From Candidatus Synechococcus calcipolaris G9 (GTDB lineage Bacteria > Cyanobacteriota > Cyanobacteriia > Thermosynechococcales > Thermosynechococcaceae): 64,000 nt of DNA. Location of the stretch: positions 1,326,001-1,390,000 of the forward strand of contig NZ_JAKKUT010000002.1 in the NCBI RefSeq assembly GCF_029582805.1. Direction: 5' to 3'. Shown piece by piece: positions 7,950-17,708 of this stretch; position 1 is the first letter of the stretch; each line of letters begins with the position of its first letter. A program made the translations under genes and the position numbers. The notes beneath the pieces were generated by a model, which saw nothing but the letters and a program-made list of their open reading frames with translations, was not told the origin of the DNA and did not search any database.

Positions 7950-10520
7950 ATGACTAATCCTCCGTGGAAGTCCTTTCTGTTGAAACAAATGCCAGCGGCC
8001 ATGGCTGCTGCTCTGGCTACGGGCATTGTTCTCGGATTAAAGGCTTTGACGGTTCTGGAACCCTTAGAGCTACGGGCCTACGATCAATGGAGTCGCTGGC
8101 GGCCCACGTCGGAGGAAGCAAAGCGAATTTTGGTGGTGGAGATCACCGAAGCAGATATTCAAGAACAAAAACAATGGCCCTTGCCCGATGGGGTGCTGAT
8201 TCGAGCATTGGAGGCTCTGCGGCCCCACGAACCTATGGTGATCGGTATTGATTTGTTTCGGGATTTTTCCATTCCAGATATCTATGGAGCGGCCCCAGAG
8301 GCCAATGAGTTATCCCTAGCCCAGTACATGATGACCTATCCCGATTCAATTATTGTCTGTAAGGTGGGCCAGAGTAGTCAAGAGGATATTGCTCCCCCGT
8401 CAGGTCTGCTCAATGATCAGGTGGGTTTTGCGGATCTACCCCTTGATCCCGATGGTGTAGTGCGTCGCGCTCTGGTGATTCGGACCCCCAATCCTAATGC
8501 GCCCTGTGGTACACCCCAGTCCTTTGCCTTTGCCGCTGCCCAACGGGCCCTCAATTTGCCGGCGGAGTTTGATGCCAATGAACAGTTACGGATCAGTCGC
8601 ACAAACTTTCCCCGAGTTCAACCCAATTCTGGCGGCTACCAGGGAATTGATGCACGGGGCTATCAGATTCTCATTACCTATCGTCCCCTAGAAACCATTG
8701 CAACCACCGTCACCCTAACAGATTTATTAGCAGGCAAGGTTTTACCATCTACCATTCGCGATCGGGTGGTGTTGATTGGCAATACAGCAACCAGTAGTAA
8801 TGATAAGTTTCTGACTCCATTGAGTGATTCTCGTCAAGAAAATGACCTTGTTCCCGGAGTTGTCATCCATGCCACGATTGCCAGTGAAATTCTAGGGGCG
8901 GTGATTGGAAATCGGCCCCTAATTGGTTTTTGGGGTGAGGGTGCTATTCTCCTATGGATCTATGGCTGGTCCTTAGCGGGGGCCGTGATTGTTCTGAATT
9001 TTCGTCATCTGGGGGCGATCGCCGGCCTCCTGCCGCTGACACTGGTGGGTTTAGGAGCCGTAACCTTTGGACTTTTCCTACAATCGGCCTGGGTTCCAGT
9101 AGTTTCCCCAGGGCTAGGGGTCATCGGTGGCGCAACTCTAATTTTGGCCTATCGTGCCTTTGACAGAAAGAATGACGATAATGTGCCTCAACCTTTGCCT
9201 CAAGGGACTTCAACCCAACCTGTTGTGGGGGGAGAGAATAGTGATGCATCTTTTAGCCTGGTTCAAAAAAATACGGGTAGTCCAACTCTCTTTGGCCATC
9301 AGACCTATCAAACCCCCTCCCCCATAGATACCGATTCACCTGAATCATCCTTGGTCAATGGCACAGACACTGATTCCACCAAGCCAATTGCATTTACACC
9401 AACGGCACCAGAAACCTTCCTAGGAAATAGGGATCGCGAAGAACCGATCCGCCCGGCCCGCTTTAGACTGGAATCCCTGGACACCGTGCTCAAGATTGAC
9501 CCAGAGACTGAAGCGAAAACGGCCGCTGATCCAGGACAAGGGGGTGAATCTTGGCAGTATGAGCAAACCGTACTTCCCAATTTAGAACCAACGCCAGAGC
9601 CACCAACAACTGATGTATATCATTCAACTCATTCAACAGATATAGGGCATGCAACAGATATTGTAGATATAAATGAGCAACGTTATCGCAATGCCCCCGC
9701 TTCAGATCAGATTTTGGGTGGACGGTACAAGGTTCTGAGTCAGCTAGGGGAGGGGGGATTTGGGCGTACCTATCTGGCGGAAGATCAACATTTCCCCCAC
9801 CATCCGATTTGTGTGGTGAAGCAATTGGTACCATCCCGTTCCGATCCCCGCTTTTTAGAGTTGGCCCGTAATTTATTTCGCCGGGAAGCGGAAACCCTAG
9901 CCAAGGTGGGGCAACACCCGCTCATTCCCCAATTGCTGGCTTATTTTGAGGAAAACCAGGCATTTTTTCTAGTGCAGGAATACATCTGTGGTAAGTCCCT
10001 CAAAGAAGAATTTGAGCAACATGGAACCCTCAGTGAAGTCCAAGTGATCCGCCTCCTCAAAAATATCCTGGAAGTTTTAGTGTATGTCCATGGTCTCAAT
10101 GTGATCCACCGAGATATTAAGCCTGCAAATATTATTCGTCGTCAAAGTGACCAGGAATTTGTCCTGATTGATTTTGGGGCGGTGCGCCACATTAAACCGG
10201 AAGATTTAGTCCGTAAGGATAAGTTTACGATTGGGATTGGAACCCGTGGCTATGCGCCCAATGAGCAGATGGCGGGACGGCCAAGCCTAGCCAGTGATAT
10301 TTATTCCTTGGGTGTTGTCGCGATCGAGGCCCTGTCGGGTTTAGAGCCGTCAAAACTGAGTCATAGCAACAAAACAGGGGATATTATGTGGCAAACATCG
10401 CAGTCGTTACAACCTAAGCTTGTTGAAATTCTAAATACGATGGTGCATTACAATGCCACAAAGCGCTACCAGTCGGCCCAAGCTGTTTTGGATGATTTAC
10501 TTGCCCTAGATGGCCAGTGA
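7950..10520 (+). CDS. CHASE2 sensor serine/threonine protein kinase
   Basis: An 856-residue transmembrane receptor kinase. An N-terminal helix is followed by a CHASE2 domain to about residue 315 (extracytoplasmic; note RVVLIGNTATSSNDKFLTPL), then about three membrane helices to residue 400, a polar Ser/Thr/Pro-rich linker to 585, and a Hanks-type kinase domain from about 588 to the end. The kinase has the glycine loop GEGGFG, Lys in VVKQL, HRDIKPANII and DFGAVR, so it should be active. The ligand sensed by the CHASE2 part is unknown. The long linker could itself be a phosphorylation target. It stands alone between divergent and convergent neighbours. Confidence 0.92.
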   Translation: MTNPPWKSFLLKQMPAAMAAALATGIVLGLKALTVLEPLELRAYDQWSRWRPTSEEAKRILVVEITEADIQEQKQWPLPDGVLIRALEALRPHEPMVIGIDLFRDFSIPDIYGAAPEANELSLAQYMMTYPDSIIVCKVGQSSQEDIAPPSGLLNDQVGFADLPLDPDGVVRRALVIRTPNPNAPCGTPQSFAFAAAQRALNLPAEFDANEQLRISRTNFPRVQPNSGGYQGIDARGYQILITYRPLETIATTVTLTDLLAGKVLPSTIRDRVVLIGNTATSSNDKFLTPLSDSRQENDLVPGVVIHATIASEILGAVIGNRPLIGFWGEGAILLWIYGWSLAGAVIVLNFRHLGAIAGLLPLTLVGLGAVTFGLFLQSAWVPVVSPGLGVIGGATLILAYRAFDRKNDDNVPQPLPQGTSTQPVVGGENSDASFSLVQKNTGSPTLFGHQTYQTPSPIDTDSPESSLVNGTDTDSTKPIAFTPTAPETFLGNRDREEPIRPARFRLESLDTVLKIDPETEAKTAADPGQGGESWQYEQTVLPNLEPTPEPPTTDVYHSTHSTDIGHATDIVDINEQRYRNAPASDQILGGRYKVLSQLGEGGFGRTYLAEDQHFPHHPICVVKQLVPSRSDPRFLELARNLFRREAETLAKVGQHPLIPQLLAYFEENQAFFLVQEYICGKSLKEEFEQHGTLSEVQVIRLLKNILEVLVYVHGLNVIHRDIKPANIIRRQSDQEFVLIDFGAVRHIKPEDLVRKDKFTIGIGTRGYAPNEQMAGRPSLASDIYSLGVVAIEALSGLEPSKLSHSNKTGDIMWQTSQSLQPKLVEILNTMVHYNATKRYQSAQAVLDDLLALDGQ

Positions 10521-10566
10521 TAGTTTCTCGATCCCGATGTTTGGCATATAATTACCCGGTCAAGCC

Positions 10567-10986
10567 TCAATGGCTCCGGCGTTGATCCAGCCATTGTTGC
10601 AGAATAATGGTGGCTGCCACCTGATCCACTAGGGCCTTATCCCTTCGGGGCGATCGCCGATTTTGACGCAGAATTTCTTCTGCCTGGTAGGAGGTTAACC
10701 GCTCATCCACATAGTCAATGGGTAGGCTCAAGCTCTCACCAATGCGACTGGCAAGTTTTTGCACCTGACGGGCTTGGGAGCCGATCTCCCCTTCCATGGT
10801 ATAGGGTAAGCCCACCACTAGGATTTCCACCTGTCGTTCCTGGCAAAGCTCTTGCAATTGGGCTACATCTCGAACAAAGGTTTGCCGGTGCAGGGTGGTT
10901 AACCCCGTCGCCAATAAACCGAGGCGATCGCAGCCCGCAATACCAATTCGTTTCCGCCCCAAGTCTAGGCCTAAGGCCGAAACCAT
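10567..10986 (-). CDS. ruvX: Pre-16S rRNA nuclease / putative Holliday junction resolvase, YqgF family
   Basis: A 139-residue RNase H-fold protein with LGLDLGRKRIGIA at the start, GLPYTMEGEIGSQARQV in the middle and YVDERLTSYQAE and DQVAATIILQQWL at the end, a full YqgF set with acidic catalytic residues. In E. coli the protein finishes 16S rRNA 5' ends; a junction-resolving role has also been proposed. It abuts rpmA (the ATG directly follows the rpmA stop), so it is read with the L21-L27 genes, which fits a ribosome-maturation role. Confidence 0.9.
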   Translation of the reverse strand: MVSALGLDLGRKRIGIAGCDRLGLLATGLTTLHRQTFVRDVAQLQELCQERQVEILVVGLPYTMEGEIGSQARQVQKLASRIGESLSLPIDYVDERLTSYQAEEILRQNRRSPRRDKALVDQVAATIILQQWLDQRRSH

Positions 10987-11250
10987 TTAGCCTTCAGCGG
11001 CCGGATAGACACAGATCCGTTTCCGGGTTTTACCAAAACGCTCAAAGGTGACAATCCCGTCAGCAATGGCAAAGAGGGTATCGTCACTACCACGGCCAAC
11101 ATTGACCCCAGGGTGAAACTTGGTTCCCCGCTGCCGCACTAAAATATTCCCTGCCCGCACCACTTGGCCACCAAACCGTTTAACGCCTAGCCGCTGGGCG
11201 TTTGAGTCCCGGCCGTTACGAGTACTACCGGTTCCTTTCTTATGAGCCAT
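10987..11250 (-). CDS. rpmA: 50S ribosomal protein L27
   Basis: Eighty-seven residues with the typical L27 start ([20 protein letters not shown]), the [15 protein letters not shown] core and a basic C-terminus. The N-terminal tail of L27 reaches the peptidyl-transferase centre. There is no cleavable N-terminal extension of the Firmicutes kind. It follows rplU after 3 bases and precedes ruvX with no gap. Confidence 0.97.
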   Translation of the reverse strand: MAHKKGTGSTRNGRDSNAQRLGVKRFGGQVVRAGNILVRQRGTKFHPGVNVGRGSDDTLFAIADGIVTFERFGKTRKRICVYPAAEG

Positions 11251-11253
11251 GGG

Positions 11254-11643
11254 TTATTCCTCCTCGGAAGTCGTTGTCGGGCTATCTACAGGTTCGCTGG
11301 TTGGGGTACTCACCTCACCAATGATTTTGCCGTTGACCGAAATGCCCGTAATTAACAAACGAGTTAGCTCTTGGCGATGCCCTTGCTTTTTACGGGTTTT
11401 CTTTTTCGGCCGCATTTTGTAGACGATCAGCTTGGGGCCACGGCGATGCTCTAGGACGGTTCCTTGAACCACTACCCCAGGGACGTAGGGCTGACCCACT
11501 TGAATACTGTCATCATTCAAAAGCAGCACTTGATCAATTTCTACGGTTTCATCAGTGTCATAGGGCAGGCGATCGACATCGTAAAACCGCCCTGGCTCAA
11601 CCCGTAGTTGTTTGCCACATGTTTCAATAATTGCGTAAGCCAT
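11254..11643 (-). CDS. rplU: 50S ribosomal protein L21
   Basis: A 129-residue L21 protein: [15 protein letters not shown] at the N-terminus and the basic [16 protein letters not shown] motif that binds 23S rRNA. The C-terminus carries an acidic Glu/Thr/Ser-rich tail of about 20 residues beyond the usual end, as in several cyanobacteria. It is the first gene of rplU-rpmA-ruvX; the 153-base gap to the divergent ferredoxin gene should hold its promoter and leader. Confidence 0.96.
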   Translation of the reverse strand: MAYAIIETCGKQLRVEPGRFYDVDRLPYDTDETVEIDQVLLLNDDSIQVGQPYVPGVVVQGTVLEHRRGPKLIVYKMRPKKKTRKKQGHRQELTRLLITGISVNGKIIGEVSTPTSEPVDSPTTTSEEE

Positions 11644-11796
11644 GAATCTTATTTTTTCTCCCTGCCGTAGAGGTGATGAGCCAAACTCACCTTTTCCAAA
11701 CCTTTTCCGAGCAAAACCAGCAATTTACTATCATAGATAATCATTGAGGGTTTCGTCAAATCCTGGGCAACCCCTAAGCAAACATTGAGCTAAACC

Positions 11797-12033
11797 ATGG
11801 TTGAGATTACATTTTTGCCCGATGATATTACAGTCATGGCTGAACCGGGAGAATCCTGGCTCAGGGTGGCTGAGCGGGCCGGTATTGATATTCCCACCGG
11901 TTGTCAAATGGGGAGTTGTGGAGCCTGTACAGTGGACATTGAGGAGTTAGGGGAAATTCGCACCTGTATTTCGGCGGTACCGGCCAATATTATGGCCTGT
12001 CGGGTTTATTTATTTGCGGATCCAACTTGGTAG
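11797..12033 (+). CDS. Short 2Fe-2S ferredoxin
   Basis: A 78-residue protein with cysteines 36, 41, 44 and 57, a CX4CX2CX12C pattern. Plant-type photosynthetic ferredoxins have about 29 residues before the last cysteine, so this spacing is instead like the small-subunit 2Fe-2S domain of xanthine dehydrogenase/CO dehydrogenase enzymes. It is probably a free electron carrier of the short ferredoxin group rather than the PSI acceptor. The next gene (DUF2237) starts 25 bases later on the same strand. Confidence 0.8.
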   Translation: MVEITFLPDDITVMAEPGESWLRVAERAGIDIPTGCQMGSCGACTVDIEELGEIRTCISAVPANIMACRVYLFADPTW

Positions 12034-12058
12034 GATTCAATCAGTTTAAGGAAGGGCC

Positions 12059-12427
12059 ATGGCTAAAAATGTACTTGGGGGTGAGTTAAAACCCTGCTGT
12101 CTGGATCCCCTCACGGGTTTTTATCGGGACGGTTATTGCCAAACGGGAACCGAGGATCAGGGCCGTCATGTTATTTGTGCGGAAATGACCCCGGAGTTTT
12201 TGACCTATACCCGATCGCGGGGCAATGACTTAAGTACCCCGGTACCAGCGTTTAATTTTCCAGGATTGAAACCGGGCGATCGCTGGTGTCTGTGTGCCAG
12301 TCGTTGGCGAGAAGCCCAAGAGGCTGGGGTTGCGCCCCCCGTTAGTCTGGTGGGAACCAATATCACCGCCCTAGAGATGATTCCCTTTGCCCTGTTGCAG
12401 GAGTATAGTTTGTCTGATCTGTCCTAG
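12059..12427 (+). CDS. DUF2237 family protein
   Basis: A 122-residue protein recognised as DUF2237 by NVLGGELKPCCLDPLTGFYRDGYC, TGTEDQGRHVICAEMTPEFL, SRGNDLSTP and PGDRWCLCASRW. The family is widespread and has no established function. Four or more conserved cysteines could bind a metal. It is the second gene after the short ferredoxin, possibly a redox partner, although the pairing alone does not prove that. Confidence 0.85.
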   Translation: MAKNVLGGELKPCCLDPLTGFYRDGYCQTGTEDQGRHVICAEMTPEFLTYTRSRGNDLSTPVPAFNFPGLKPGDRWCLCASRWREAQEAGVAPPVSLVGTNITALEMIPFALLQEYSLSDLS

Positions 12428-12456
12428 GGTGTCGCAACATATCACAAATAGGTGCA

Positions 12457-13668
12457 TCACAAATAGGCCATTGGATCCTGGGGATCCCCATTGATGCGTA
12501 CCTCAAAGTGCAGATGGGGCCCCGTAGACAGTCCCGTGGAACCCACTTCAGCAATGACTTGGCCCTGCTGAACCGTTTGCCCCTCTTGAACCAGTAAACG
12601 ACTGGCATGGGCATAGAGGGTCGTCATGCCCCCACCATGGTTAATAATGACCGTGTTACCGTAGCCCCCAGACCACCCTGAGAGAATGACCGTTCCGGCA
12701 TCTGCTGCCCGAATCGGAGTTCCCGTATCTGCGCCAAAATCCGTGCCATTGTGCAAGCGGCGGGTTCCCAGGATCGGATGGGTGCGCCAGCCAAAATTAC
12801 TGGTGATAGGCGCATTAATGGGATAACTCAGTCGTCCAAGACCGCGAATCAGGGGTGGGTCTTGGGGAACGTAGCCGAGACGATCCCGCAGCAGGTTGGA
12901 AATGGCAATATTATCGCGCTCTAGTTGTTGTTCGGCGGCTAAAAGGGCCTGGCGATCGCCCCGTAATTTGGTGACTAATCCCTCTTGGACATTGGCTTCA
13001 CTGGCATAGGTGAGTTTTTGCTGCTCTAGGCTCTGGCGTAATTGACTGATTTGCTGTTTTTGAAATGAAATTTGTTGGTTTTGGCGATCGAGGCGATCGC
13101 GGGCTTGATTGAGTTGCTCTAACTGGGCTTGATCCGCCGCATAGACCTGGCGCAGCCGTTGACGGCGATCGAGAAATTCATTTAAGGTTTCACTGTCAAA
13201 TAAAAATGCCCAGGTTTGATTCTGGCGATGGCGTTGTAGAAATTTCAGCCGTTCCTGGGTTGCATCCAGATTCGTTTGGTAGGTTGCTTCGGTTACTTGT
13301 TGTTCCTGTTCGAGGGCGGCTAAAATCTCTTCGGCTTCCTGGAGTCGTTGATTGACATCCGTGAGTTGGTCATCAGTAATGTCAATATTTTCCTGGAGAC
13401 GATCGAGACGTTCCTGGGCCGCCTGCTCTAATCGCTCAATTTGTTGCCGTTGTTGTCCCACGCCGGTCTGGTATTCCTGAATGGTTTTTTGCCACTCCTG
13501 GAGATCTTCCATGGTGGGTTGCTGATTTTGTGGACTTTGTTGATTTTGCTGACTCAATACCGGCAGAATCACTCCTCCTAAACCCAGGCCAAGGGCCAAT
13601 AGGAGAGCAAAAATACGATGGGCCCTGTAGACCCGGCGGAATCGGCGGCTCAACCACCTGAAAATCAT
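12457..13668 (-). CDS. M23 family peptidase with coiled coil (EnvC/NlpD-like)
   Basis: A 403-residue exported protein. The order is an N-terminal basic segment and signal anchor (IFALLLALGLGLGGVIL), a long Gln-rich coiled coil from about 45 to 255, and a C-terminal LytM/M23 domain with HNGTDFGADTGTPIRA, GNTVIINHGGGMTTLYAH and GPHLHFEVR. The zinc ligands H and D of HxxxD and the HxH motif are present, so it may be an active endopeptidase rather than only an amidase activator as EnvC is. A 12-base direct repeat (ATCACAAATAGG at 12441 and 12456) straddles its stop codon. Confidence 0.9.
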   Translation of the reverse strand: MIFRWLSRRFRRVYRAHRIFALLLALGLGLGGVILPVLSQQNQQSPQNQQPTMEDLQEWQKTIQEYQTGVGQQRQQIERLEQAAQERLDRLQENIDITDDQLTDVNQRLQEAEEILAALEQEQQVTEATYQTNLDATQERLKFLQRHRQNQTWAFLFDSETLNEFLDRRQRLRQVYAADQAQLEQLNQARDRLDRQNQQISFQKQQISQLRQSLEQQKLTYASEANVQEGLVTKLRGDRQALLAAEQQLERDNIAISNLLRDRLGYVPQDPPLIRGLGRLSYPINAPITSNFGWRTHPILGTRRLHNGTDFGADTGTPIRAADAGTVILSGWSGGYGNTVIINHGGGMTTLYAHASRLLVQEGQTVQQGQVIAEVGSTGLSTGPHLHFEVRINGDPQDPMAYL

Positions 13669-13680
13669 TGTTACACCCGT

Positions 13681-13736
13681 TTGATGCCTACACGTTGATG
13701 CCTACACGTTGATGCCTACACGTTGATGCCTAGGCA
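13681..13736. repeat. 14-bp tandem repeat at the 3' end of ackA
   Basis: The unit TTGATGCCTACACG occurs three times without change at 13681-13722, then as TTGATGCCTAGGCA at 13723-13736 and in decayed form (TTGATACCTAGA) inside ackA. The array covers the ackA stop codon and fills most of the gap to the M23 gene. The unit length of 14 is not a multiple of 3, so copy changes would alter only the tail. It appears to have grown from the ackA end. Confidence 0.8.
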
Positions 13737-14959
13737 TTGATACCTAGAGAGGCTCGGGCGATCGCCCAGTCTTCTTGGGTGCGAATCACCAAGACCCGTA
13801 CCTGGGACTCCCGAGAGCCAATATCCCCCTTTACGGGCCGCTTTTGATTCCTATCCATATCCAGTTGCAATCCCAGGAAGGATAAACCCGTGCAGACATC
13901 GACCCGCACCGTCGCAGCATTTTCCCCCACGCCAGCGGTAAACACGAGGGCATCGAGGCCCCCTAGGGCCGGGAGCAAGCTGGCAATCATACTGCGTAGG
14001 CGATAGATATACAGGTCATAGGCCAATTGGGCTTGGGGATTTCCCTGGGCGATCGCCGCCAAGACCTGACGCAGATCACTACTGACCCCGGAGACCCCTA
14101 GGAGGCCAGACTGGCGATTGAGGAGGTGATCCAGTTGGGTTTCACTGTAGCCCTGGCGCAAAAGGTAGAGCAAAATTCCCGGATCCACATCTCCACAACG
14201 GGTTCCCATCATCAAGCCGGCCGTTGGCGTAAAGCCCATGGTGGTATCAATGCAGGTTCCCCCCTTCACCGCCGCCAAGGAACAACCATTTCCCAGGTGA
14301 CAGGTGATGAGCCGTAGATTTTGGTTGGAACCTCCCAGGAGTTGGCGGGCCCGTTCACTCACGTAGCTGTGACTAATGCCGTGGAAACCATAGCGTTGAA
14401 TGCCTTCGCCGTAGAGGTGGTAGGGCAGGGCATAGGTCTGGGCCACGGCGGGCAGTTGGCGATGGAAGGCCGTATCAAAGACAGCCACCTGCGGGCAATC
14501 CGGTAGCCATGCTTCGATGATCTCAATCCCTTCCAGATTGGCGGGATTGTGGAGGGGTGCAAAGGCAGCAAATTGAGCGATCGCCCCCTTAACATCGGCA
14601 TCAATGGCGGTGGGTTGGTGGTAGCGATCGCCGCCGTGAACGACCCGATGGCCAACCACATCAATGGCGGCGGGGTCGGGAATTACCGCCGTTTCCCCCT
14701 GCCACAGTGTTTCCAGGAGGATTTTAACAATGGTCGGGCGATCGCCTAGGGGAACAGTATGGGTAAACTCTACAGGGGCCTGGTCTACATCGGGCGTTGC
14801 CGTAACCTTCAATTCAGCGAGATCGCCAGTGTGGCCCCAATCAATGAATCCCTCCCAAAGGGGCTGGGGGGGCAGGAGTGGTAAATGCTCCCGATCCAGG
14901 CGGTACAGACAGGCTTTTTGACTACTAGAGCCAGCATTTAAGACCAGAACTGTGGCCAC
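13730..14959 (-). CDS. ackA: Acetate kinase
   Basis: Acetate kinase interconverts acetyl phosphate plus ADP and acetate plus ATP, used by cyanobacteria in fermentation and acetate overflow. The 409-residue protein has LNAGSSSQK, HRVVHGG, FDTAFHRQLP, YGFHGISH, CHLGNG and FTAGVGENA, all family signatures. The GTG start at 14959 has GGAGG about nine bases upstream. No phosphotransacetylase gene is adjacent. The last codons are part of a 14-bp tandem repeat. Confidence 0.95.
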   Translation of the reverse strand: MATVLVLNAGSSSQKACLYRLDREHLPLLPPQPLWEGFIDWGHTGDLAELKVTATPDVDQAPVEFTHTVPLGDRPTIVKILLETLWQGETAVIPDPAAIDVVGHRVVHGGDRYHQPTAIDADVKGAIAQFAAFAPLHNPANLEGIEIIEAWLPDCPQVAVFDTAFHRQLPAVAQTYALPYHLYGEGIQRYGFHGISHSYVSERARQLLGGSNQNLRLITCHLGNGCSLAAVKGGTCIDTTMGFTPTAGLMMGTRCGDVDPGILLYLLRQGYSETQLDHLLNRQSGLLGVSGVSSDLRQVLAAIAQGNPQAQLAYDLYIYRLRSMIASLLPALGGLDALVFTAGVGENAATVRVDVCTGLSFLGLQLDMDRNQKRPVKGDIGSRESQVRVLVIRTQEDWAIARASLGINA

Positions 14960-14995
14960 CCTTCACCTCCAGTTATTGAATCCAGCTATCCAAAA

Positions 14996-15877
14996 TCATC
15001 CAAAATAGGCTTGGGCCCGATGGCTAAGAGCGGTCAAAATATTGCCACTGGCGGCCACATACCCTGACCAATGCTCCACATCACCACGATTGTAGTGGGG
15101 TAAGCTTTGATCCAGGTAAACCAATTGGCCCCCCGCCTCTTGAAGAATCAGATCCGGTGCGGCCAAATCCCAATCCTTGGGGGCTGACCGGCTGGGTACA
15201 CCCAAGTAGACATCCCCTTCCCCTTGACAAATGGCGGCAATTTTACAGCCAATACTACCCATGGGAATGAGGGTGGGGCGGGGTAACTCCTGCATAAATG
15301 CCTGGAGGCGATCGCTGGTGTGGGTGCGACTAACTAAAATCCGCAGATCATCTAAAATATTTGCATCTGCATTTACTTCTACATCTACAGGAGGGGTTGG
15401 GGGAATGGACAACCGCTGTCGCCCCTGGGCCGTTTCCCGATAGGTTCCTTGGCCGACAATGGCCGTATAAAGGGCCTGCCGTTCTGGCCAGGCCACCACC
15501 GCTAAAATGGGCCGGTGTTGATGCACCAAGGCAATGTGAATGGCATAGTCCCCGGTGTGATGAATAAAATCCTGGGTTCCGTCTAGGGGATCAATCAACC
15601 ATTGGTAAGGCTGGGGAATGGCTGGCCCTGGTTGGTAGGTTTCTTCCGTCAAATAGCCAAATTGTTCAGGGTCAAGTTCAGCCTCTAGGTTTTGCCGCAG
15701 AAAGGCATCCACGGTTCGATCCGCTGTTGTCACTGGGCCACCCTGTTTATCTTCAATGTCCAGGGCAATGTCACCCCGATAGTATTGGCGCAGGCGATCG
15801 CTGGCCTGCCACGCCAAAGGCCGCACCATTTCCAGTAATGCCTCTAGGTCGCTTGTGTCCAGAATTTTCAGGGGCAT
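14996..15877 (-). CDS. Inositol monophosphatase / CysQ (3'-phosphoadenosine 5'-phosphate phosphatase) family protein
   Basis: A lithium-sensitive phosphatase fold of 293 residues. The metal-binding motifs are GGPVTTADRTVD, TEE, WLIDPLDGTQDFIH and KDWDLAAPDLIL. The sequence is closer to CysQ-type than to SuhB-type enzymes, so the substrate may be PAP from sulfate assimilation, but this is inference. The frame extends to 15919, inside the ABC gene; the ATG at 15875-15877, one base after that gene's TAA, is the better start. It is thus in an operon with the ABC protein. Confidence 0.85.
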   Translation of the reverse strand: MPLKILDTSDLEALLEMVRPLAWQASDRLRQYYRGDIALDIEDKQGGPVTTADRTVDAFLRQNLEAELDPEQFGYLTEETYQPGPAIPQPYQWLIDPLDGTQDFIHHTGDYAIHIALVHQHRPILAVVAWPERQALYTAIVGQGTYRETAQGRQRLSIPPTPPVDVEVNADANILDDLRILVSRTHTSDRLQAFMQELPRPTLIPMGSIGCKIAAICQGEGDVYLGVPSRSAPKDWDLAAPDLILQEAGGQLVYLDQSLPHYNRGDVEHWSGYVAASGNILTALSHRAQAYFG

Positions 15878-15878
15878 T

Positions 15879-17708
15879 TTAGAGTACCTGGGTGGGAATA
15901 CCGGCTGGAATGGCTGCAATCAATTTCTTTGTATAGTCGGCCTGGGGATGGCGGTAGAGTTCTTCAGCGGCCGCTAATTCTTCAATTTTGCCTGCGTACA
16001 TCACCATGATGCGATCGCCCATGAATTTCACCACACTCAAGTCATGGGAAATAAACAAATAGGTTAAATTAAATTCTGCCTGGAGTTCCTTCAAGAGGTT
16101 TAAGACCTGGGCCTGAACAGACACATCCAAGGCCGACACCGACTCATCACAGACAATTAACTGGGGTTGTAGGGCGAGGGCGCGGGCAATACACAATCGT
16201 TGCCGTTGTCCCCCGGAAAATTCATGGGGATACCGCCTCAAAATCTTTGGATCGAGCCCAACCCGTTCCAGCAAGTATTCCACCCGCTGAATATGCTGCT
16301 GTTTTGGGGTTTTCGGCTGATGAATTCGCAGCGGTTCCATCACCGCCTCGCCAATGGTCAAACGGGGATTTAGGGAACTGTAGGGATCCTGGAAAATAAT
16401 TTGCATTTTTTGCCGGAACTGCCGCAGTTGTTGCCGAGACAGGCCGGTTATCCGTTCCCCTTGAAAGCGAACCTGACCCCCGCTACTGGGGATTAATTGC
16501 AGCACCGCCCGGCCCAAGGTGGTTTTACCACAGCCGGATTCCCCCACTAACCCTAGGGTTTCCCCCGGATAAATGTGAAACGAGACATCATTGACGGCGG
16601 CCACATAGCGTTTGGGCTGGCCCCAGGCTGACCGCACTGGATACAACACCCGCAGATGCTCTACCTCCACTAGGGGCGATCGCCGTTGCAGTTGGGCCAA
16701 TCGTTCTTGCTGGTCATCCTCACTGACTTCCTCCACCGAGGGAGGCGAAGCCGCTGCATCCAGAAAATCGGCCACCGTGGGTAAAATCTTCAGCCGTTGA
16801 TCAAGGCGGGGACGGCAGGCCAACAGACCGCGGGTATAGGGATGTCGGGGTTCACGAAAAATCTGGGAGACGCTTCCCGATTCGACGATCGCCCCTTGGT
16901 ACATCACCGCCACCCGATCCGCCAGTTCCGCAATAATGCCTAGATCGTGGGTGACAAAAATTAGGGAGAGTTGGTATTTCTTTTGGAGATCGCTCAAAAG
17001 TCGTAAAATCGTTGCCTGAACGGTGACATCTAGGGCCGTTGTTGGTTCATCGGCCAAGAGGAGGGCCGGCTGGGTAGCCATGGCCATGGCAATCATCACC
17101 CGTTGAATTTGGCCACCGGATAATTGATGGGGATAGCGATCTAAAAAAGCCCGTTTAGTGTCATTGATCCCATGCTGAAGTTGCTCCGGACTGGGAGAGC
17201 TACCCCCATTTTCCTGTTGCCATTCCCGAATGTATTGCTCCGATAGGACATCATCCCTGGGAATCAGTTGCACATCCTGGAGGAGGGCGATCGCCTGGCG
17301 ACGGGCCGCAGCCATGGAAAGGGATTGGTGCTGGCGTAGGGCTTCAATAATCTGAAATCCACAGGTATAGACTGGGTTGAGGGAACTCATCGGTTCTTGG
17401 AACACCATGCCAATCTGCGCCCCCCGCACCCCTTGCATCTCCTGGGCAGAGAGTTCCAAAAGATTGATTGGGTCAGATTCCGGCCGGGCCATGAATTCAA
17501 TCCGGCCCCCCGTCACTTGCCCCGGAGCAGAAATCAACCCCATGACCGCCAAACAGGTGACGGACTTACCGGAACCGGATTCCCCAACAATTCCTAGGGT
17601 TTGGCCCCGCTCCACCTGAAAGGAAACCCGATCCACCGCTGTAGACTCGGCATCTCCCCGACCAAACCTTACCGACAGGTCTTGAACCGTGAGCACAACA
17701 TCAGCCAT
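15879..17708 (-). CDS. Peptide/nickel-type ABC transporter ATP-binding protein, two ATPase domains
   Basis: A 609-residue fusion of two ATPase modules like DppD and DppF (compare GsiA). Each has a Walker A (GESGSGKS and GESGCGKT), an ABC signature (LSGGQIQ and FSGGQRQ), a Walker B ([12 protein letters not shown] and [12 protein letters not shown]) and an H-loop. The first module ends with the C-terminal oligopeptide motif [15 protein letters not shown]. No permease or binding protein gene is here, so its partners lie elsewhere. An in-frame TTG six bases upstream is less likely than the ATG at 17706-17708. Confidence 0.92.
   Translation of the reverse strand: MADVVLTVQDLSVRFGRGDAESTAVDRVSFQVERGQTLGIVGESGSGKSVTCLAVMGLISAPGQVTGGRIEFMARPESDPINLLELSAQEMQGVRGAQIGMVFQEPMSSLNPVYTCGFQIIEALRQHQSLSMAAARRQAIALLQDVQLIPRDDVLSEQYIREWQQENGGSSPSPEQLQHGINDTKRAFLDRYPHQLSGGQIQRVMIAMAMATQPALLLADEPTTALDVTVQATILRLLSDLQKKYQLSLIFVTHDLGIIAELADRVAVMYQGAIVESGSVSQIFREPRHPYTRGLLACRPRLDQRLKILPTVADFLDAAASPPSVEEVSEDDQQERLAQLQRRSPLVEVEHLRVLYPVRSAWGQPKRYVAAVNDVSFHIYPGETLGLVGESGCGKTTLGRAVLQLIPSSGGQVRFQGERITGLSRQQLRQFRQKMQIIFQDPYSSLNPRLTIGEAVMEPLRIHQPKTPKQQHIQRVEYLLERVGLDPKILRRYPHEFSGGQRQRLCIARALALQPQLIVCDESVSALDVSVQAQVLNLLKELQAEFNLTYLFISHDLSVVKFMGDRIMVMYAGKIEELAAAEELYRHPQADYTKKLIAAIPAGIPTQVL

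Noticed and set aside
12441-12467. 12-base direct repeat (ATCACAAATAGG) at the M23 gene stop codon
   Set aside because: Only two copies, likely a local duplication without function.
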